From Streptomyces sedi (GTDB lineage: Bacteria > Actinomycetota > Actinomycetes > Streptomycetales > Streptomycetaceae), in the NCBI RefSeq assembly GCF_006335015.1, contig NZ_VDGT01000006.1, positions 62,001-126,000 on the forward strand: 64,000 bases of DNA, read 5' to 3'. Under the pieces are notes generated by a model. It did no database searches and was not told the origin of the DNA. It saw only the letters and a program-made list of their open reading frames with translations. This document shows positions 1 through 9,597 of the stretch, in pieces (positions within the stretch are counted from its first letter, which is position 1; the number at the start of each line of letters is the position of its first letter). The position numbers and the translations under genes were made by a program.

Positions 1-782
1 GCCAGCGAGCCGGTGTCGCCCATGAAGATCTTCGCCGGTGAGGTGTTCCACCACAGGAAGCCGAAGAGGGCACCCATCAGCGCGGCGGCGACCACCGCCC
101 CGTCCAGCGGGTCGCGCACCTCGTAGCAGCTGGCGCTCGCGGTGGCCATCTCCGAGCAGGTCTGGCCGTACTGCCAGACGCCGATGAAGACGTAGGCGCC
201 GAAGACCATCACGGCGGCGCCGGTGGCCAGACCGTCCAGGCCGTCGGTGAGGTTCACGCCGTTGGACATGGCCAGGATCATGAACAGCGCCCAGAGGACG
301 AAGAGCACCGGCCCGATCGACCAGCCGAAGTCCTGGGTGAACGAGAGGTGCGTGGAGGCCGGGGTCAGCTCGCGGGCGTCCTCGAAGTTGAGCGAGAGGA
401 TGGCGAACGTCACGCCCACGATGAACTGGCCGAGCATCTTGGCGCCCGCCCGCAGGCCCAGGCTGCGCCTGCGGACGATCTTGATGTAGTCGTCCAGGAA
501 GCCGACCAGGCCCATGCCCGCCATCAGGAAGAGCACCAGCACGCCGGAGTAGCTCGGCGGTTCGCCCGTGATGACCTTGGTCACCGCGTAGGCGATCAGG
601 GTGGCGAGGATGAACGCGATGCCGCCCATGGTCGGGGTGCCGCGCTTGGAGTGGTGGTCCCGCGGCCCGTCGTCCCTGATGTACTGGCCGTAGCCGCGAC
701 GGGCGAGCAGCTTGATCAGCAGCGGGGTGCCGACCAGGGTCAGGAAGAGCCCGATGGCTCCGGAGAAGAGGATCTGCCTCAT
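1..782 (-). CDS. mraY: MraY, phospho-MurNAc-pentapeptide transferase (partial, C-terminus outside window)
   Basis: Membrane enzyme that moves phospho-MurNAc-pentapeptide from UDP onto undecaprenyl phosphate, giving lipid I. The 260 visible residues start at an ATG and show the family motifs in order: DHHSKRGTPTMGG (about 42-54), the Asp pair in FLDDY (97-98), NGVNLTDGLDG in the middle, and GDTGSLA at the window edge. Several hydrophobic membrane segments separate them. The usual length is about 355 residues, so roughly a quarter is missing. The start codon overlaps the murF stop (ATGA), indicating translational coupling within the dcw cluster. Confidence 0.97.
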   Translation of the reverse strand, partial: MRQILFSGAIGLFLTLVGTPLLIKLLARRGYGQYIRDDGPRDHHSKRGTPTMGGIAFILATLIAYAVTKVITGEPPSYSGVLVLFLMAGMGLVGFLDDYIKIVRRRSLGLRAGAKMLGQFIVGVTFAILSLNFEDARELTPASTHLSFTQDFGWSIGPVLFVLWALFMILAMSNGVNLTDGLDGLATGAAVMVFGAYVFIGVWQYGQTCSEMATASASCYEVRDPLDGAVVAAALMGALFGFLWWNTSPAKIFMGDTGSL

Positions 783-2203
783 CGGGCGGCGACCTCACCA
801 TCGGCGTCGGCCGCGAGCCGCAGGGCCACCTGTTCCAGGCCCACCGCCCTGGACGCCTTCACCAGGACCACGTCCCCCGGTCGCAACTGACCGCGCAGCA
901 GCTCGACGGCTGCCTGTGCGTCGGACACACGCACCGACTCCTCACCCCACGAACCCTCGTTCTTGGCGCCCATGTCCAACCAGGCGGCCTCCTGACCGCC
1001 CACGGACACAAGCCTGTTGACGTTGAGTCGGACGGCCAGCCGTCCGACGGCGTCGTGCTCGGCGAACGCGTCGTCGCCGAGCTCGGCCATCTCGCCGAGC
1101 ACCGCCCACGTGCGCCCGCCCTCGGGACGGGCCGCACCCATGTGGACCAGCGTGCGCAGCGCGGCGCGCATGGAGTCGGGGTTGGCGTTGTAGGCGTCGT
1201 TGACGATCACCACGCCGTCCGCTCGCTCGGTGACCTCCATCCGCCACTTCGAGAGCGGGCCCGCCTCGGCCAGGGTTTGCGCGATGGCCGAGGCGGACAT
1301 GCCTACCTCATGCGCTACGGCCGCCGCGGCAAGCGCGTTCGACACATGGTGCTCACCGTACAACCGCATCGTCACATCGGCGCACCCGGTGGGGGTTACG
1401 AGCGTGAACGCGGGACGGCCGTCGGTCGTCAGGCGCGCGTTCTCGGCGCGCACCTCGGCGTCCTCGGCCTCGCCGTACAGCAGCACGCGCGCCCGGGTGC
1501 GCTCCCCCATCGCGCGCACCAGCGGGTCGTCCGCGTTGAGCACGGCCACGCCGCCCTCGTCGGCCGACGGCAGCGACTCGACCAGCTCGCCCTTGGCCAG
1601 CGCGATGGTCTCGCGGCTGCCGAACTCGCCGATGTGCGCGGTGCCGACGTTGAGCACGGCGCCGATCCGGGGCGGGGTCAGCTCGGTGAGGGCCCGGATG
1701 TGGCCGACGCCCCTGGCGCCCATCTCCAGCACCAGGTGACGGGTCGTCTCGTCGGCGGCCAGCACGGTCAGCGGCATGCCGATCTCGTTGTTGTACGAGC
1801 CGGGCGTCCAGACCGTGGGGCCCGTGGTGCGCAGCAGTTGGGCGATCAGGTCCTTGGTGCTGGTCTTGCCGGCGGAGCCGGTGAGGGCGACCACCGTGGG
1901 GCGCGCCTCGCGCACCAGGTGCGCGGCCAGCGCGCTGAGCGCGGCGACCACGTCGTCCACCACCACGGCCGGCACGCCGACCGGCCGGCTGGCGAGCACC
2001 AGCGCGGCGCCGTCGGCGACCGCGCCGGCGGCGTAGTCGTGCCCGTCCACCCGCTCGCCTGGCAGCGCGGCGAAGAGCGATCCCGACTCGACCTTCCGGG
2101 AGTCGATGACCACGGGCCCGGTGACGCGCGGCGGATCGGGAGGTATGTCGTGCGGGACTCCCCGCACGACCGTGGTGAGCTGGTCAACGGATAGGGGGAT
2201 CAC
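779..2203 (-). CDS. murF: MurF, UDP-MurNAc-tripeptide:D-Ala-D-Ala ligase
   Basis: Cytoplasmic ATP-dependent Mur ligase that adds D-Ala-D-Ala to UDP-MurNAc-tripeptide. The protein is 474 aa. It has the N-terminal UDP-binding region, the P-loop GSAGKTST at 109-116, and the NDAYNANPDS motif of MurF in the last third. The GTG start was chosen because it lies 1 bp after the murE stop and gives an N-terminus (IPLSVDQL) typical of actinobacterial MurF. The open frame continues upstream but only as overlap with murE. The 3' end overlaps the mraY start by 4 bp. Confidence 0.96.
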   Translation of the reverse strand: MIPLSVDQLTTVVRGVPHDIPPDPPRVTGPVVIDSRKVESGSLFAALPGERVDGHDYAAGAVADGAALVLASRPVGVPAVVVDDVVAALSALAAHLVREARPTVVALTGSAGKTSTKDLIAQLLRTTGPTVWTPGSYNNEIGMPLTVLAADETTRHLVLEMGARGVGHIRALTELTPPRIGAVLNVGTAHIGEFGSRETIALAKGELVESLPSADEGGVAVLNADDPLVRAMGERTRARVLLYGEAEDAEVRAENARLTTDGRPAFTLVTPTGCADVTMRLYGEHHVSNALAAAAVAHEVGMSASAIAQTLAEAGPLSKWRMEVTERADGVVIVNDAYNANPDSMRAALRTLVHMGAARPEGGRTWAVLGEMAELGDDAFAEHDAVGRLAVRLNVNRLVSVGGQEAAWLDMGAKNEGSWGEESVRVSDAQAAVELLRGQLRPGDVVLVKASRAVGLEQVALRLAADADGEVAAR

Positions 2204-2204
2204 T

Positions 2205-3887
2205 TCAGCGGGCCTCGCCTGGCGTCGGGTGGTCGGTCGGGGGACGGGATCGGTCGTCGGGGTGCGGCCGGGCGCCCGGCGCCTGGGCGCGTTCGATGGC
2301 GGAGCGCAGCTCGACACGGTCGTCGAACGAGCGGATCACGCCGGCGATGTCCTGGCCCTGCTCGTGGCCCTTGCCGGCGACCACCACGGTGTCGCCGGCC
2401 TCGGCGCGGGCCACGGCGGCGGCGATGGCCGCGGCGCGGTCCTCCTCGACGAGGACGGTGCCGCGCTCGTGGACGGGCACCTCGGCGGCGCCGGCCAGCA
2501 TGGCGGCCAGGATGGCCAACGGGTCCTCGGAGCGCGGGTTGTCCGAGGTGAGGACGGCGGTGTCGGCCAGCCGGGCGAGGGCGGCGCCCATCGCGGCGCG
2601 CTTGTGCGGGTCGCGGTCGCCGCCGCAGCCGAGCACGGCGTGCAGCCGGCCGTCGGTGACCTTGCGCAGCGCCTGGAGCACGGACTCCACGGCCGCGGGC
2701 TTGTGCGCGTAGTCGACGACGGCGAGATAGGGCTGGTCGGCGCGGACGCGCTCCAGCCGGCCGGGGACGCCGGGGACGGCGCCCACGCCGCGCGCCGCGG
2801 TCTCGGGGTCGACGCCCGCGGCCTCCAGCGCGACGACGGCGGCCAGCGCGTTGGACACGTTGAACGGGCCGGGCAGCGGCGCGCTGGCGCGCAGCGTGAG
2901 CCCGCCGGGGCCGAGCACGGTGAACGTGGAGCCGAGCGGGCCGAGTTCGACGTCGTCGGCGCGCCAGTCGGCGTCCGGGTGGCCCTCGGCGGAGTAGGTG
3001 GTGACCGGCACGCCGGCCTCGGCGGCCAGCCGGCGGCCCCACTCGTCGTCGATGTTGACGACGGCGGCCCTCGACCTGGCCTTGGTGAACAGCTGCGCCT
3101 TGGCCTGGAAGTAGTCCTCCATGCCGAGGTGGAAGTCCAGGTGCTCGGGGCTGAGGTTGGTGAAGACCGCGACGTCGAAGACGCAGCCGTCGACGCGCCC
3201 CATGGTCAGGGCGTGGCTGGAGACCTCCATGGCCACCGAGGCGACGCCGCGTTCGCGCATCACGGCGAAGAGCGCCTGGAGGTCGGTGGCCTCCGGGGTG
3301 GTGTGGGTGGACTTCACCCGTTCGTCGCCGATGCGGGTCTCGACGGTGCCGATCAGCCCGGTCGGCTCGCCGTCCTTGGCCGCCTCGCGGAGCCCGCCCT
3401 CGATCAGGTAGGCGGTGGTGGTCTTGCCCGCCGTTCCGGTGACGCCGATCTGGAGCAGGTCGGCGCCCGGCTCGTGGTAGATCGCGGCGGCCAGCGCGCC
3501 GATCGTGGCGCGCGGGTCGGCGACGGTGATCACCGGCAGCCCGGTGGCCTCGGCGCGCGCGGCGCCGCCGGGGTCGGTGAGCACGGCGACGGCGCCCAGG
3601 CTCGCGGCCTGGGCGGCGAAGTCGGCGCCGTGGAAGCGCGCCCCCGGCAGCGCGGCGTAGATGTCGCCGGGGAGCACCGCACGCGAGTCGTGGGTGATGC
3701 CGGTGACCGAGGGGCCTTCGGGGATCTCGGTGCCCAGCGGCCCGGCCAGGGCGGCCAGCGGCACCGGCCGCAGCTGCCGGGGACGGGGGGCCGCCGGTGA
3801 GTGATCAGCTTGTGCCACGGCGGTGAGCGTACCGGGCGGGCCGGGGGTGGAGCGAAACGAGGTGGACCGGTCGGTGGTGGTTCTCAC
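2205..3887 (-). CDS. murE: MurE, UDP-MurNAc-L-Ala-D-Glu:diaminopimelate ligase
   Basis: Adds diaminopimelate to UDP-MurNAc-L-Ala-D-Glu. The P-loop TGTAGKTTT is near 150-158, and the DNPR motif in the C-terminal domain marks DAP-type rather than lysine-type MurE. The DNPR motif cannot distinguish LL- from meso-DAP. The GTG at 3887 is preferred (560 aa) because GGAG lies 9 nt upstream. A second in-frame GTG at 3818 has no visible ribosome site. The long open frame upstream of 3887 is a G+C artefact overlapping ftsI. About 150 bp separate it from ftsI, including a small hairpin. Confidence 0.95.
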   Translation of the reverse strand: MRTTTDRSTSFRSTPGPPGTLTAVAQADHSPAAPRPRQLRPVPLAALAGPLGTEIPEGPSVTGITHDSRAVLPGDIYAALPGARFHGADFAAQAASLGAVAVLTDPGGAARAEATGLPVITVADPRATIGALAAAIYHEPGADLLQIGVTGTAGKTTTAYLIEGGLREAAKDGEPTGLIGTVETRIGDERVKSTHTTPEATDLQALFAVMRERGVASVAMEVSSHALTMGRVDGCVFDVAVFTNLSPEHLDFHLGMEDYFQAKAQLFTKARSRAAVVNIDDEWGRRLAAEAGVPVTTYSAEGHPDADWRADDVELGPLGSTFTVLGPGGLTLRASAPLPGPFNVSNALAAVVALEAAGVDPETAARGVGAVPGVPGRLERVRADQPYLAVVDYAHKPAAVESVLQALRKVTDGRLHAVLGCGGDRDPHKRAAMGAALARLADTAVLTSDNPRSEDPLAILAAMLAGAAEVPVHERGTVLVEEDRAAAIAAAVARAEAGDTVVVAGKGHEQGQDIAGVIRSFDDRVELRSAIERAQAPGARPHPDDRSRPPTDHPTPGEAR

Positions 3888-3995
3888 GTGCCTGTGCTCC
3901 GCTTTCTTCGGTTCTCTCGCCGAGCGTGTCCTCGGGGCGCGGTCTCGGGGGGTGGGGTGGTGCGAGCGCCCGAGCCGCGCGACGGCGGTGGTCGC

Positions 3996-4013
3996 GGCGG
4001 CCGGTCGGCCGCC
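3996..4013 (-). terminator. short G+C hairpin between ftsI and murE (attenuator or incidental)
   Basis: Seven-base-pair stem (GGCGGCC paired with GGCCGCC) around a 4-nt loop, in the 152-bp gap between the ftsI stop and the murE start. No run of U follows on the minus strand, so it is a weak terminator at best. Partial attenuation between ftsI and murE is possible, and so is chance in G+C-rich DNA. Confidence 0.2.
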
Positions 4014-4039
4014 ACGCGGCTCGTTCGGGTGGGGCCTCG

Positions 4040-5920
4040 CTACTCGTCCGGGTCGAAGGAGACGGGCAGTCCCCCGAACTCGGTTCCCGTGGGCGGCACC
4101 TGGAGCGCCGCCAGCGAGAACGCCATCACCTCGTTGAAGACGGGCCCGCAGACCTCGCTCCCGGTGTAGGCGCCCTCGGTCGGGTTCTGGACGGCGCAGT
4201 AGACCGTGACCCTCGGCTGGTCGGCGGGGGCGAAGCCGGCGAACGAGGAGGTGTAGCCGGAGTAGGCGCCGGTCTCCGGGTCCACCCGGTTGGAGGTACC
4301 GGTCTTGCCGGCGACCCGGTAACCGGGGATGCGGGCGGCCGAGCCGGTGCCGTCCTCGCTGGCGACCACGGTCTCCAGCATCTCGCCGAGTTCGGCGGCG
4401 GTCTCCTCGCTGACCACGCGGGTCCGCTCGGGCTCGGTCGCCTCCTCGAACTGGCCGTCCGGGCCGCGCCAGCCGCGCACCAGGGTGGGGTCGATCCGCT
4501 CGCCGCCGTTGGCGACGGTGGAGTACACGGACGCGGCCTGGACGGCGTTGATCGACAGGCCCTGGCCGAACGGGATCGTGTACTGCTGGGAGGCGTTCCA
4601 GTCGCCGGAGGGCGCGAGGATGCCCGCGGTCTCGCCGGGGAAGCCGAGCCCCGTGGGGCGGCCGAAGCCGAACGCGTCCAGGTAGGAGTGGAGCGCCTCG
4701 TTGGCCTCGGGCTGGCTCTCGCCCAGCTGCTCGGCGGCGAGGATGGTGCCGATGTTGCTGGAGTGGGCGAGCACGCCGGCCAGAGTGAGATAGAGCGTCT
4801 CGTGCTCCTCGTGGTCGGCGAAGTTGCGGTCGGCCCTGGGGAGGCGGTTGGGGACCGTGACATGGGTGTCGGTGTCGGCGGCCTCCTCCTCCAGCACGGC
4901 GGCCATGGTGATGAGCTTGCTGGTCGAGCCCGGCTCGAACGCGTCCTGGAGCGCCGGGTTGCCCAGCGCGTCGGGATCGGCCGAGGCGACGTCGTTGGGG
5001 TCGTAGCCGGGGGCGTTGGCCAGCGCGAGGATCTCGCCGGTTGTGGTGTCCTGGACGACCACGTAGCCGCCGTCGGCGTCGGACTTCTCGACCTGCTCGC
5101 TGATCGCGTCCTGGGCGGCCCACTGGATGTCGCGGTCCAGGGTCAGCTCCATGTCGGAGCCGGGGACCGGCGGTTGCTCGCGTTCCCCCGCGGTGGGGAC
5201 GCGCCGGCCGCCGGACTGGGCGTAGGTGATGGTGCCGTCCTCGCCGGACAGCTCCGCTTCGAGCTGGGCCTCCAGGCCGCCGGCGCCCTCGCCCTCGCTG
5301 TTGACGAAGCCGAGCACGGCGGCGGCCAGGTCCTGGTTGGGGTAGACGCGCTTGGCGGTCTCCGTGGCGAAGACACCGGAGAGCACCTGCTCGCCGGTGC
5401 CCTTGCTGGCCTGCTCGGCGAGGGTGCCGCGCAGGTCGCGGATCTGCCGCCAGGTCTGCGGGGTCTGGGCCCTGGCGAGCACCACGTAGCGGTTCTCCGG
5501 GTCGTCCAGCAGCTCGGCCAGCTCGGCCTCCTCGCGGCCGAGGATCGGCGCCAGCAGCTCGGCGGCCTGCTGGGGCGCGTCGGGGACGCCGGACTCCTCC
5601 TCGCTGAAGAGCAGCGGGTCCGCCGTGATGTCGTAGGCGTCGACGGTGGTGGCCAGCGCGGTGCCCGAGCGGTCGGTGATGTCGCCGCGTTCCGCGGTCA
5701 GCGGCACCGTCACATAGCGGTTGACGGCGGCCTTCTCCGTGTAGGAGGCGGCGCCGACGGCCTGCACCTGGACGAGCCGGACCGTGAAGGCCAGCATCAC
5801 CAGCGTCAGGCCGACGCCGATCAGGCGCAGTCGCGGGCGGTGGCTGGCCAGCCGCAGCGCGCCGGCCTGGTCGCGCTCCGCGCGACCGCCGCGGGGGCGG
5901 GGGGGCCGGGGGGAACTCAT
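4040..5920 (-). CDS. ftsI: FtsI/PBP3-type class B penicillin-binding protein
   Basis: Septal peptidoglycan D,D-transpeptidase. The protein is 626 aa with a cytoplasmic Arg-rich N-terminus, one membrane anchor at about 32-52, the PBP dimerisation domain, then the transpeptidase domain. All three catalytic motifs are present: S332-T-S-K335, S387-S-N389 and K539-T-G-T542. No C-terminal PASTA repeats are seen. Its position between ftsL and murE in a dcw cluster identifies it as the division-specific PBP. It starts 85 bp after the ftsL stop. Confidence 0.95.
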   Translation of the reverse strand: MSSPRPPRPRGGRAERDQAGALRLASHRPRLRLIGVGLTLVMLAFTVRLVQVQAVGAASYTEKAAVNRYVTVPLTAERGDITDRSGTALATTVDAYDITADPLLFSEEESGVPDAPQQAAELLAPILGREEAELAELLDDPENRYVVLARAQTPQTWRQIRDLRGTLAEQASKGTGEQVLSGVFATETAKRVYPNQDLAAAVLGFVNSEGEGAGGLEAQLEAELSGEDGTITYAQSGGRRVPTAGEREQPPVPGSDMELTLDRDIQWAAQDAISEQVEKSDADGGYVVVQDTTTGEILALANAPGYDPNDVASADPDALGNPALQDAFEPGSTSKLITMAAVLEEEAADTDTHVTVPNRLPRADRNFADHEEHETLYLTLAGVLAHSSNIGTILAAEQLGESQPEANEALHSYLDAFGFGRPTGLGFPGETAGILAPSGDWNASQQYTIPFGQGLSINAVQAASVYSTVANGGERIDPTLVRGWRGPDGQFEEATEPERTRVVSEETAAELGEMLETVVASEDGTGSAARIPGYRVAGKTGTSNRVDPETGAYSGYTSSFAGFAPADQPRVTVYCAVQNPTEGAYTGSEVCGPVFNEVMAFSLAALQVPPTGTEFGGLPVSFDPDE

Positions 5921-6005
5921 GGCGTCTCCGCTCCGCCGGGCGCCGCCCCGCCGGGCGCGCTGCCCGGCGCCGGGAGGGGGGCGGTGCCGGCCGGTCGGTG
6001 GTCGG

Positions 6006-6668
6006 TCACGGGGTCTGCGCTCCCTCGGCCGGCGGGAGCACGGGCGCGGCCTCGGGGGCCGGCGTCTCGACGAGGGTCTCGGGCGCCGGCGCCGGCGCCG
6101 GCGCCTCGGCGCCGGGGGCGGGCGTGGGCTCTTCGGCGGGCTCGGGACGTGGCTCGGCGGCGCCGCCCTGGGGAACGACCTCGGTCGGCAGCTCCCGCGG
6201 CTCGCCCTCCCCCGACTCGCCGTCCTCGGCGTCCCCGGCGTCCTCGTCGCCCGGGGAGTCGTCCTCCGGCGGCGCGGGCGGTTCGGGCGCCGGGGTGGGC
6301 GAGGCGTCGCCGAGCAGTCCGCCGTCCTCGCCGAGGAAGGCGGGCGGCCCGGCCGGCACCAGGCCCAGCTCCTCGGCGCGCTCGGCGAGCGCGCCGGGCG
6401 CCGAGTAGGCGTCGACCTCGGCCTGGAGACGCTGCTGCTCGTCGGTCAGCTCCTGGGTCTCCCGGCGCAGCTCGCTCAGCTGGAAGGAGCCCTGGTTGAG
6501 CGAGGCGTTGAGGATCAGCAGCGTCACCATGCCGGCGCCGAGCAGCACGACCACCAGCAGCACGAACGGGGTGCGGGCGGCCGTCGTGCCGCGCGCGGGC
6601 ACCAGGCCGCCCAGCCGGTTCAGCCGGGTGAGACCGGCGAGAGTGGTGAAGCGGTCACGGTGGCTCAT
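6006..6668 (-). CDS. ftsL: FtsL-like septum formation initiator with long acidic Pro-rich tail
   Basis: Bitopic division protein of 220 aa. The cytoplasmic N-terminus (1-32) is basic, the membrane helix is at about 33-57, and a short leucine-zipper-like coiled coil follows (about 60-100). The last 100 residues or so are a Pro/Glu/Ala-rich, acidic, probably disordered tail outside the membrane. Location between rsmH and ftsI is the classic ftsL position. The ATG overlaps the rsmH stop (ATGA). Sequence similarity in this family is weak, so the call rests on topology and synteny. Confidence 0.88.
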   Translation of the reverse strand: MSHRDRFTTLAGLTRLNRLGGLVPARGTTAARTPFVLLVVVLLGAGMVTLLILNASLNQGSFQLSELRRETQELTDEQQRLQAEVDAYSAPGALAERAEELGLVPAGPPAFLGEDGGLLGDASPTPAPEPPAPPEDDSPGDEDAGDAEDGESGEGEPRELPTEVVPQGGAAEPRPEPAEEPTPAPGAEAPAPAPAPETLVETPAPEAAPVLPPAEGAQTP

Positions 6669-7639
6669 GCGCCCTCCCGCACGCGCTCGGCGGCGCGCAG
6701 CCGGGCGGGGGCGGCCCTGCGGTTGTCGGCGACCTCCCGCTCCGACGGCTGCTCGGCGCCACGGGTGAGCAGCCGCAGCCGCGGCTGGTACTGCTCGGGG
6801 ATCACCGGGAGTTCGGCCGGCGCCGTGTGGGTGGCGCCGCGGGTGAGCACCCGCTTGACCAGGCGGTCCTCCAGAGAGTGGTAGGAGAGGACGGCCATCC
6901 GCCCGCCCACGGCGAGGGCGTCGACGGCGGCCGGCAGCGCCCGCTCCAGGACGGCGAGTTCGCCGTTGACCTCGATGCGCAGCGCCTGGAAGGTGCGCTT
7001 GGCCGGGTTGCCCCCGGTGCGCTTGGCGGCCTGCGGGAGGGCGTCCCTGATGAGGGCGACCAGCTCGGCGCTGCCGGTCAGCGGCGCGGTGGCGCGGCGG
7101 CGCACCACGGCCTCGACGATGCGGCGGGCGAAGCGCTCCTCGCCGTAGACGCGCAGCACGCGCACCAGCTCGCCCGGCGGGTAGGTGTTGAGCACGTCGG
7201 CGGCGCTGGGCCCGGAGTCCTGGTCCATCCGCATGTCGAGCGGGGCGTCCCTGGCGTAGGCGAAGCCGCGCTCCTCCTCGTCCAGCTGCATCGAGGAGAC
7301 GCCCAGGTCGAAGAGGACGCCGGCCACCTTCGGGGTGCCCAGCCGGGCGAGCACGTCGGGGAGTTCGTCGTAGACGGCGGGCACCAGGGTGGCGCGCTCG
7401 CCGAAGGGGGCCAGCCGTTCGCCCGCCAGCCGCAGCGCGGCGCGGTCCCGGTCCAGGCCGACCAGCCGCGCCTCGGGGAACGCGGTCAGCAGCGCCTCGC
7501 TGTGCCCGCCGAGCCCGAGCGTGCAGTCCACGACCACGGCACCCGGGGCCCCCAGCGCCGGACCCAGCAGCTCCACGCAGCGCTGGAGCATCACGGGGCG
7601 GTGCCGGACTTCCGGCGAACGGTCGTTGCTGGTCGTCAT
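6665..7639 (-). CDS. rsmH: RsmH (MraW), 16S rRNA m4C1402 methyltransferase
   Basis: SAM-dependent methylation of N4 of C1402 in 16S rRNA. The protein is 324 aa. The SAM-binding loop [13 protein letters not shown] lies at about 35-48, and the family signature [19 protein letters not shown] follows in the middle. The ATG at 7639 was chosen over longer open frame because GGAAGG lies just upstream. First gene of this dcw cluster; no mraZ precedes it. A promoter is visible about 110 bp upstream. Confidence 0.97.
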   Translation of the reverse strand: MTTSNDRSPEVRHRPVMLQRCVELLGPALGAPGAVVVDCTLGLGGHSEALLTAFPEARLVGLDRDRAALRLAGERLAPFGERATLVPAVYDELPDVLARLGTPKVAGVLFDLGVSSMQLDEEERGFAYARDAPLDMRMDQDSGPSAADVLNTYPPGELVRVLRVYGEERFARRIVEAVVRRRATAPLTGSAELVALIRDALPQAAKRTGGNPAKRTFQALRIEVNGELAVLERALPAAVDALAVGGRMAVLSYHSLEDRLVKRVLTRGATHTAPAELPVIPEQYQPRLRLLTRGAEQPSEREVADNRRAAPARLRAAERVREGA

Positions 7640-7754
7640 GCGCCTTCCGGGGAACCTTCGAGGGCCTTCGGCGGTGATTCGGAGAGGGTCGAAGGAGGAC
7701 GTGCCGCCCGGGGGCGGGGTCGGCGCCCCTGGGGCGCGCCTCTCCGTGCGCGTC

Positions 7755-7782
7755 ACACTAGCCCACCTGCGTGCGCGGTCAA
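7755..7782 (-). promoter_or_regulatory. sigma-70-type promoter for the dcw cluster
   Basis: On the minus strand TTGACC (7782-7777), a 16-bp spacer and TAGTGT (7760-7755) form a near-consensus housekeeping promoter. Transcription would start near 7748, giving an rsmH leader of about 108 nt. It lies in the 316-bp gap (7640-7955) between rsmH and the divergent carbonic anhydrase gene. I see no other gene in that gap. Confidence 0.65.
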
Positions 7783-7955
7783 TCACTGAGGTTGCTCGGG
7801 CCCGGCGTTTCGGCGCAACCGGGGAACGCGGGGGCGCCGCCCGGGCGAACGGCGGGGCGGGCGCGCGCCGTCGGACGCGCCACGAGCACGCGCTGTGAGC
7901 CGCGTCACCCGCATCCCCGCCATGCGGCGGCCCGCCGCGTACTACCGTCCTGGCT

Positions 7956-8468
7956 ATGCCAAATTCGGTCACAGACGAGCTGGTCAGCGCCAACCAACGG
8001 TATGCCGAGGACTTCACCGACCCGGGCATGAACGCCAGGCCCGTGCGCGGCGTGGCCATCGTGGCCTGCATGGACGCCCGGCTCGACCTGCACGCGGCGC
8101 TCGGCCTCGACCTGGGCGACTGCCACACGATCCGCAACGCCGGCGGGGTGGTCACCGACGACATCATCCGTTCCCTGACGATCAGTCAGCGGGCGCTCGG
8201 CACCCGTTCCGTGGTGCTGATCCACCACACCAACTGCGGCCTTGAGCAGCTCACCGAGGGGTTCAGGGACGAGTTGGAGGACGAGGTCGGGCAGAAGCCC
8301 AGCTGGGCCGTCGAGTCGTTCACCGACGTGGACCGGGACGTGCGCCAGTCCATGGCCCGTGTGCGCACATCGCCGTTTCTCCTCCACACTGATGACGTAC
8401 GCGGCTTCGTGTTCGATGTGACAAGCGGTCTGCTCAGGGAGATCGCCCCGTCGGAGGGCCAGGGCTGA
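7956..8468 (+). CDS. beta-class carbonic anhydrase
   Basis: Zinc enzyme interconverting CO2 and bicarbonate, 170 aa. Zinc ligands and catalytic dyad are visible: C38 with D40/R42 (CMDAR motif) and H91/C94 (HTNC). The length fits the short actinobacterial beta class. It stands alone, divergent from the dcw cluster. A G+C hairpin after the stop (arms at 8474-8483 and 8499-8508) may end the transcript. The ribosome site is poor, so the transcript may have a short leader. Confidence 0.93.
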   Translation: MPNSVTDELVSANQRYAEDFTDPGMNARPVRGVAIVACMDARLDLHAALGLDLGDCHTIRNAGGVVTDDIIRSLTISQRALGTRSVVLIHHTNCGLEQLTEGFRDELEDEVGQKPSWAVESFTDVDRDVRQSMARVRTSPFLLHTDDVRGFVFDVTSGLLREIAPSEGQG

Positions 8469-8473
8469 GTCGT

Positions 8474-8508
8474 GGCGCGCGCCCCGCGCATGGTGTCGGG
8501 CGCGCGCC
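8474..8508 (+). terminator. G+C-rich hairpin after the carbonic anhydrase gene
   Basis: Two copies of the self-complementary GGCGCGCGCC, 15 nt apart and just after the stop codon, can pair as a 10-bp stem. There is no U-tract. Such hairpins often act as terminators in high-G+C actinomycetes, but this is inference. Confidence 0.3.
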
Positions 8509-8604
8509 GCGCACCACGCCCCGTTCCGGACGGGGGGTCTCGGAGGTCCGATCGAGAGGCGTCGGGCCGGGGCCGAAGCATGGACAAGGGCGGAGGATGG
8601 CCGG

Positions 8605-9597
8605 TTGACGACCTATGAGGAGCACGCGAAGGTCTCCGATTTGAGCGCCACGGCCGAGCGGGTGCGGCGTTCGGTGGAGAGCGTGATCGAGGGCAAGCCG
8701 GAGGTCGTACAGCTGTCCCTGACGGTGCTGCTGGCCGGCGGCCACCTGCTGCTGGAGGACGTGCCTGGCGTGGGCAAGACGATGCTGGCCAAGGCGCTGG
8801 CGAAGTCGGTCGACTGCTCGGTGCAGCGCATCCAGTTCACCCCCGACCTGCTGCCCTCGGACATCACCGGGATCAGCGTCTTCGACCAGCGCGAGGGCGA
8901 GTTCGAGTTCAAGCCGGGCGCGATCTTCGCGCAGATCGTGATCGGCGACGAGATCAACCGCGCCTCGCCCAAGACGCAGTCCGCGCTGCTGGAGTCCATG
9001 GAGGAGCGGCAGGTCACCGCTGACGGGCGCAGCCACGCGCTGCCGGAGCCGTTCATGGTGATCGCCACCCAGAACCCGGTGGAGATGGAGGGGACCTACC
9101 CGCTGCCCGAGGCGCAGCGGGACCGCTTCATGGCGCGGGTCTCCGTCGGCTATCCCAGCCCCGAGGCGGAGCTGCGGATGCTGGAGCACCACACGGGCGC
9201 CTCGCCGCTGGAGACCCTGCGGCCGGCGGCGCACGCGGACGAGATCGTGAAGCTGATCGAGACCGTGCGCGAGGTGCATGTCTCGGACCCGGTGCGGCGG
9301 TACGCGGTGGACCTGGCCGTGGCCACCCGCACCCATCCCGAGCTGCGGCTCGGCGCCTCGCCCCGGGCCACCCTCCATCTGCTCCAGGCCGCCAAGGCCG
9401 CCGCCGCGCTGGCCGGCCGGGGCTTCGTGCTCCCCGACGACGTGCAGCGGCTGGCGGTCCCGGTGCTGGCGCACCGGCTGCTGCCCAGCACGCAGGCGCG
9501 GTTCACCCAGCGGACCACCGAGCAGTTCGTGGCGGAGATCCTGCGACGCACACCCGTGCCCGACCCGTACGGCACGCAGCGGACCCGGGGCTACTGA
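8605..9597 (+). CDS. MoxR-family AAA+ ATPase
   Basis: Cytoplasmic AAA+ chaperone-like ATPase, 330 aa. Walker A is EDVPGVGKT (51-59) and Walker B IVIGDEINRA (111-120), followed by the MoxR sensor region and lid. The TTG start is supported by GGAGG 8 nt upstream. The stop overlaps the start of the DUF58 gene by one base (TGATG). MoxR, DUF58 and membrane transglutaminase genes form a common actinobacterial trio. MoxR proteins usually help assemble or activate partner complexes; the target here is unknown. Confidence 0.92.
   Translation: MTTYEEHAKVSDLSATAERVRRSVESVIEGKPEVVQLSLTVLLAGGHLLLEDVPGVGKTMLAKALAKSVDCSVQRIQFTPDLLPSDITGISVFDQREGEFEFKPGAIFAQIVIGDEINRASPKTQSALLESMEERQVTADGRSHALPEPFMVIATQNPVEMEGTYPLPEAQRDRFMARVSVGYPSPEAELRMLEHHTGASPLETLRPAAHADEIVKLIETVREVHVSDPVRRYAVDLAVATRTHPELRLGASPRATLHLLQAAKAAAALAGRGFVLPDDVQRLAVPVLAHRLLPSTQARFTQRTTEQFVAEILRRTPVPDPYGTQRTRGY

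Noticed and set aside
2205..5123. 972-residue frame extending murE far into ftsI
   Set aside because: The upstream part is low-complexity Arg/Gly/Pro sequence overlapping ftsI. The GTG at 3887 has a good ribosome site.
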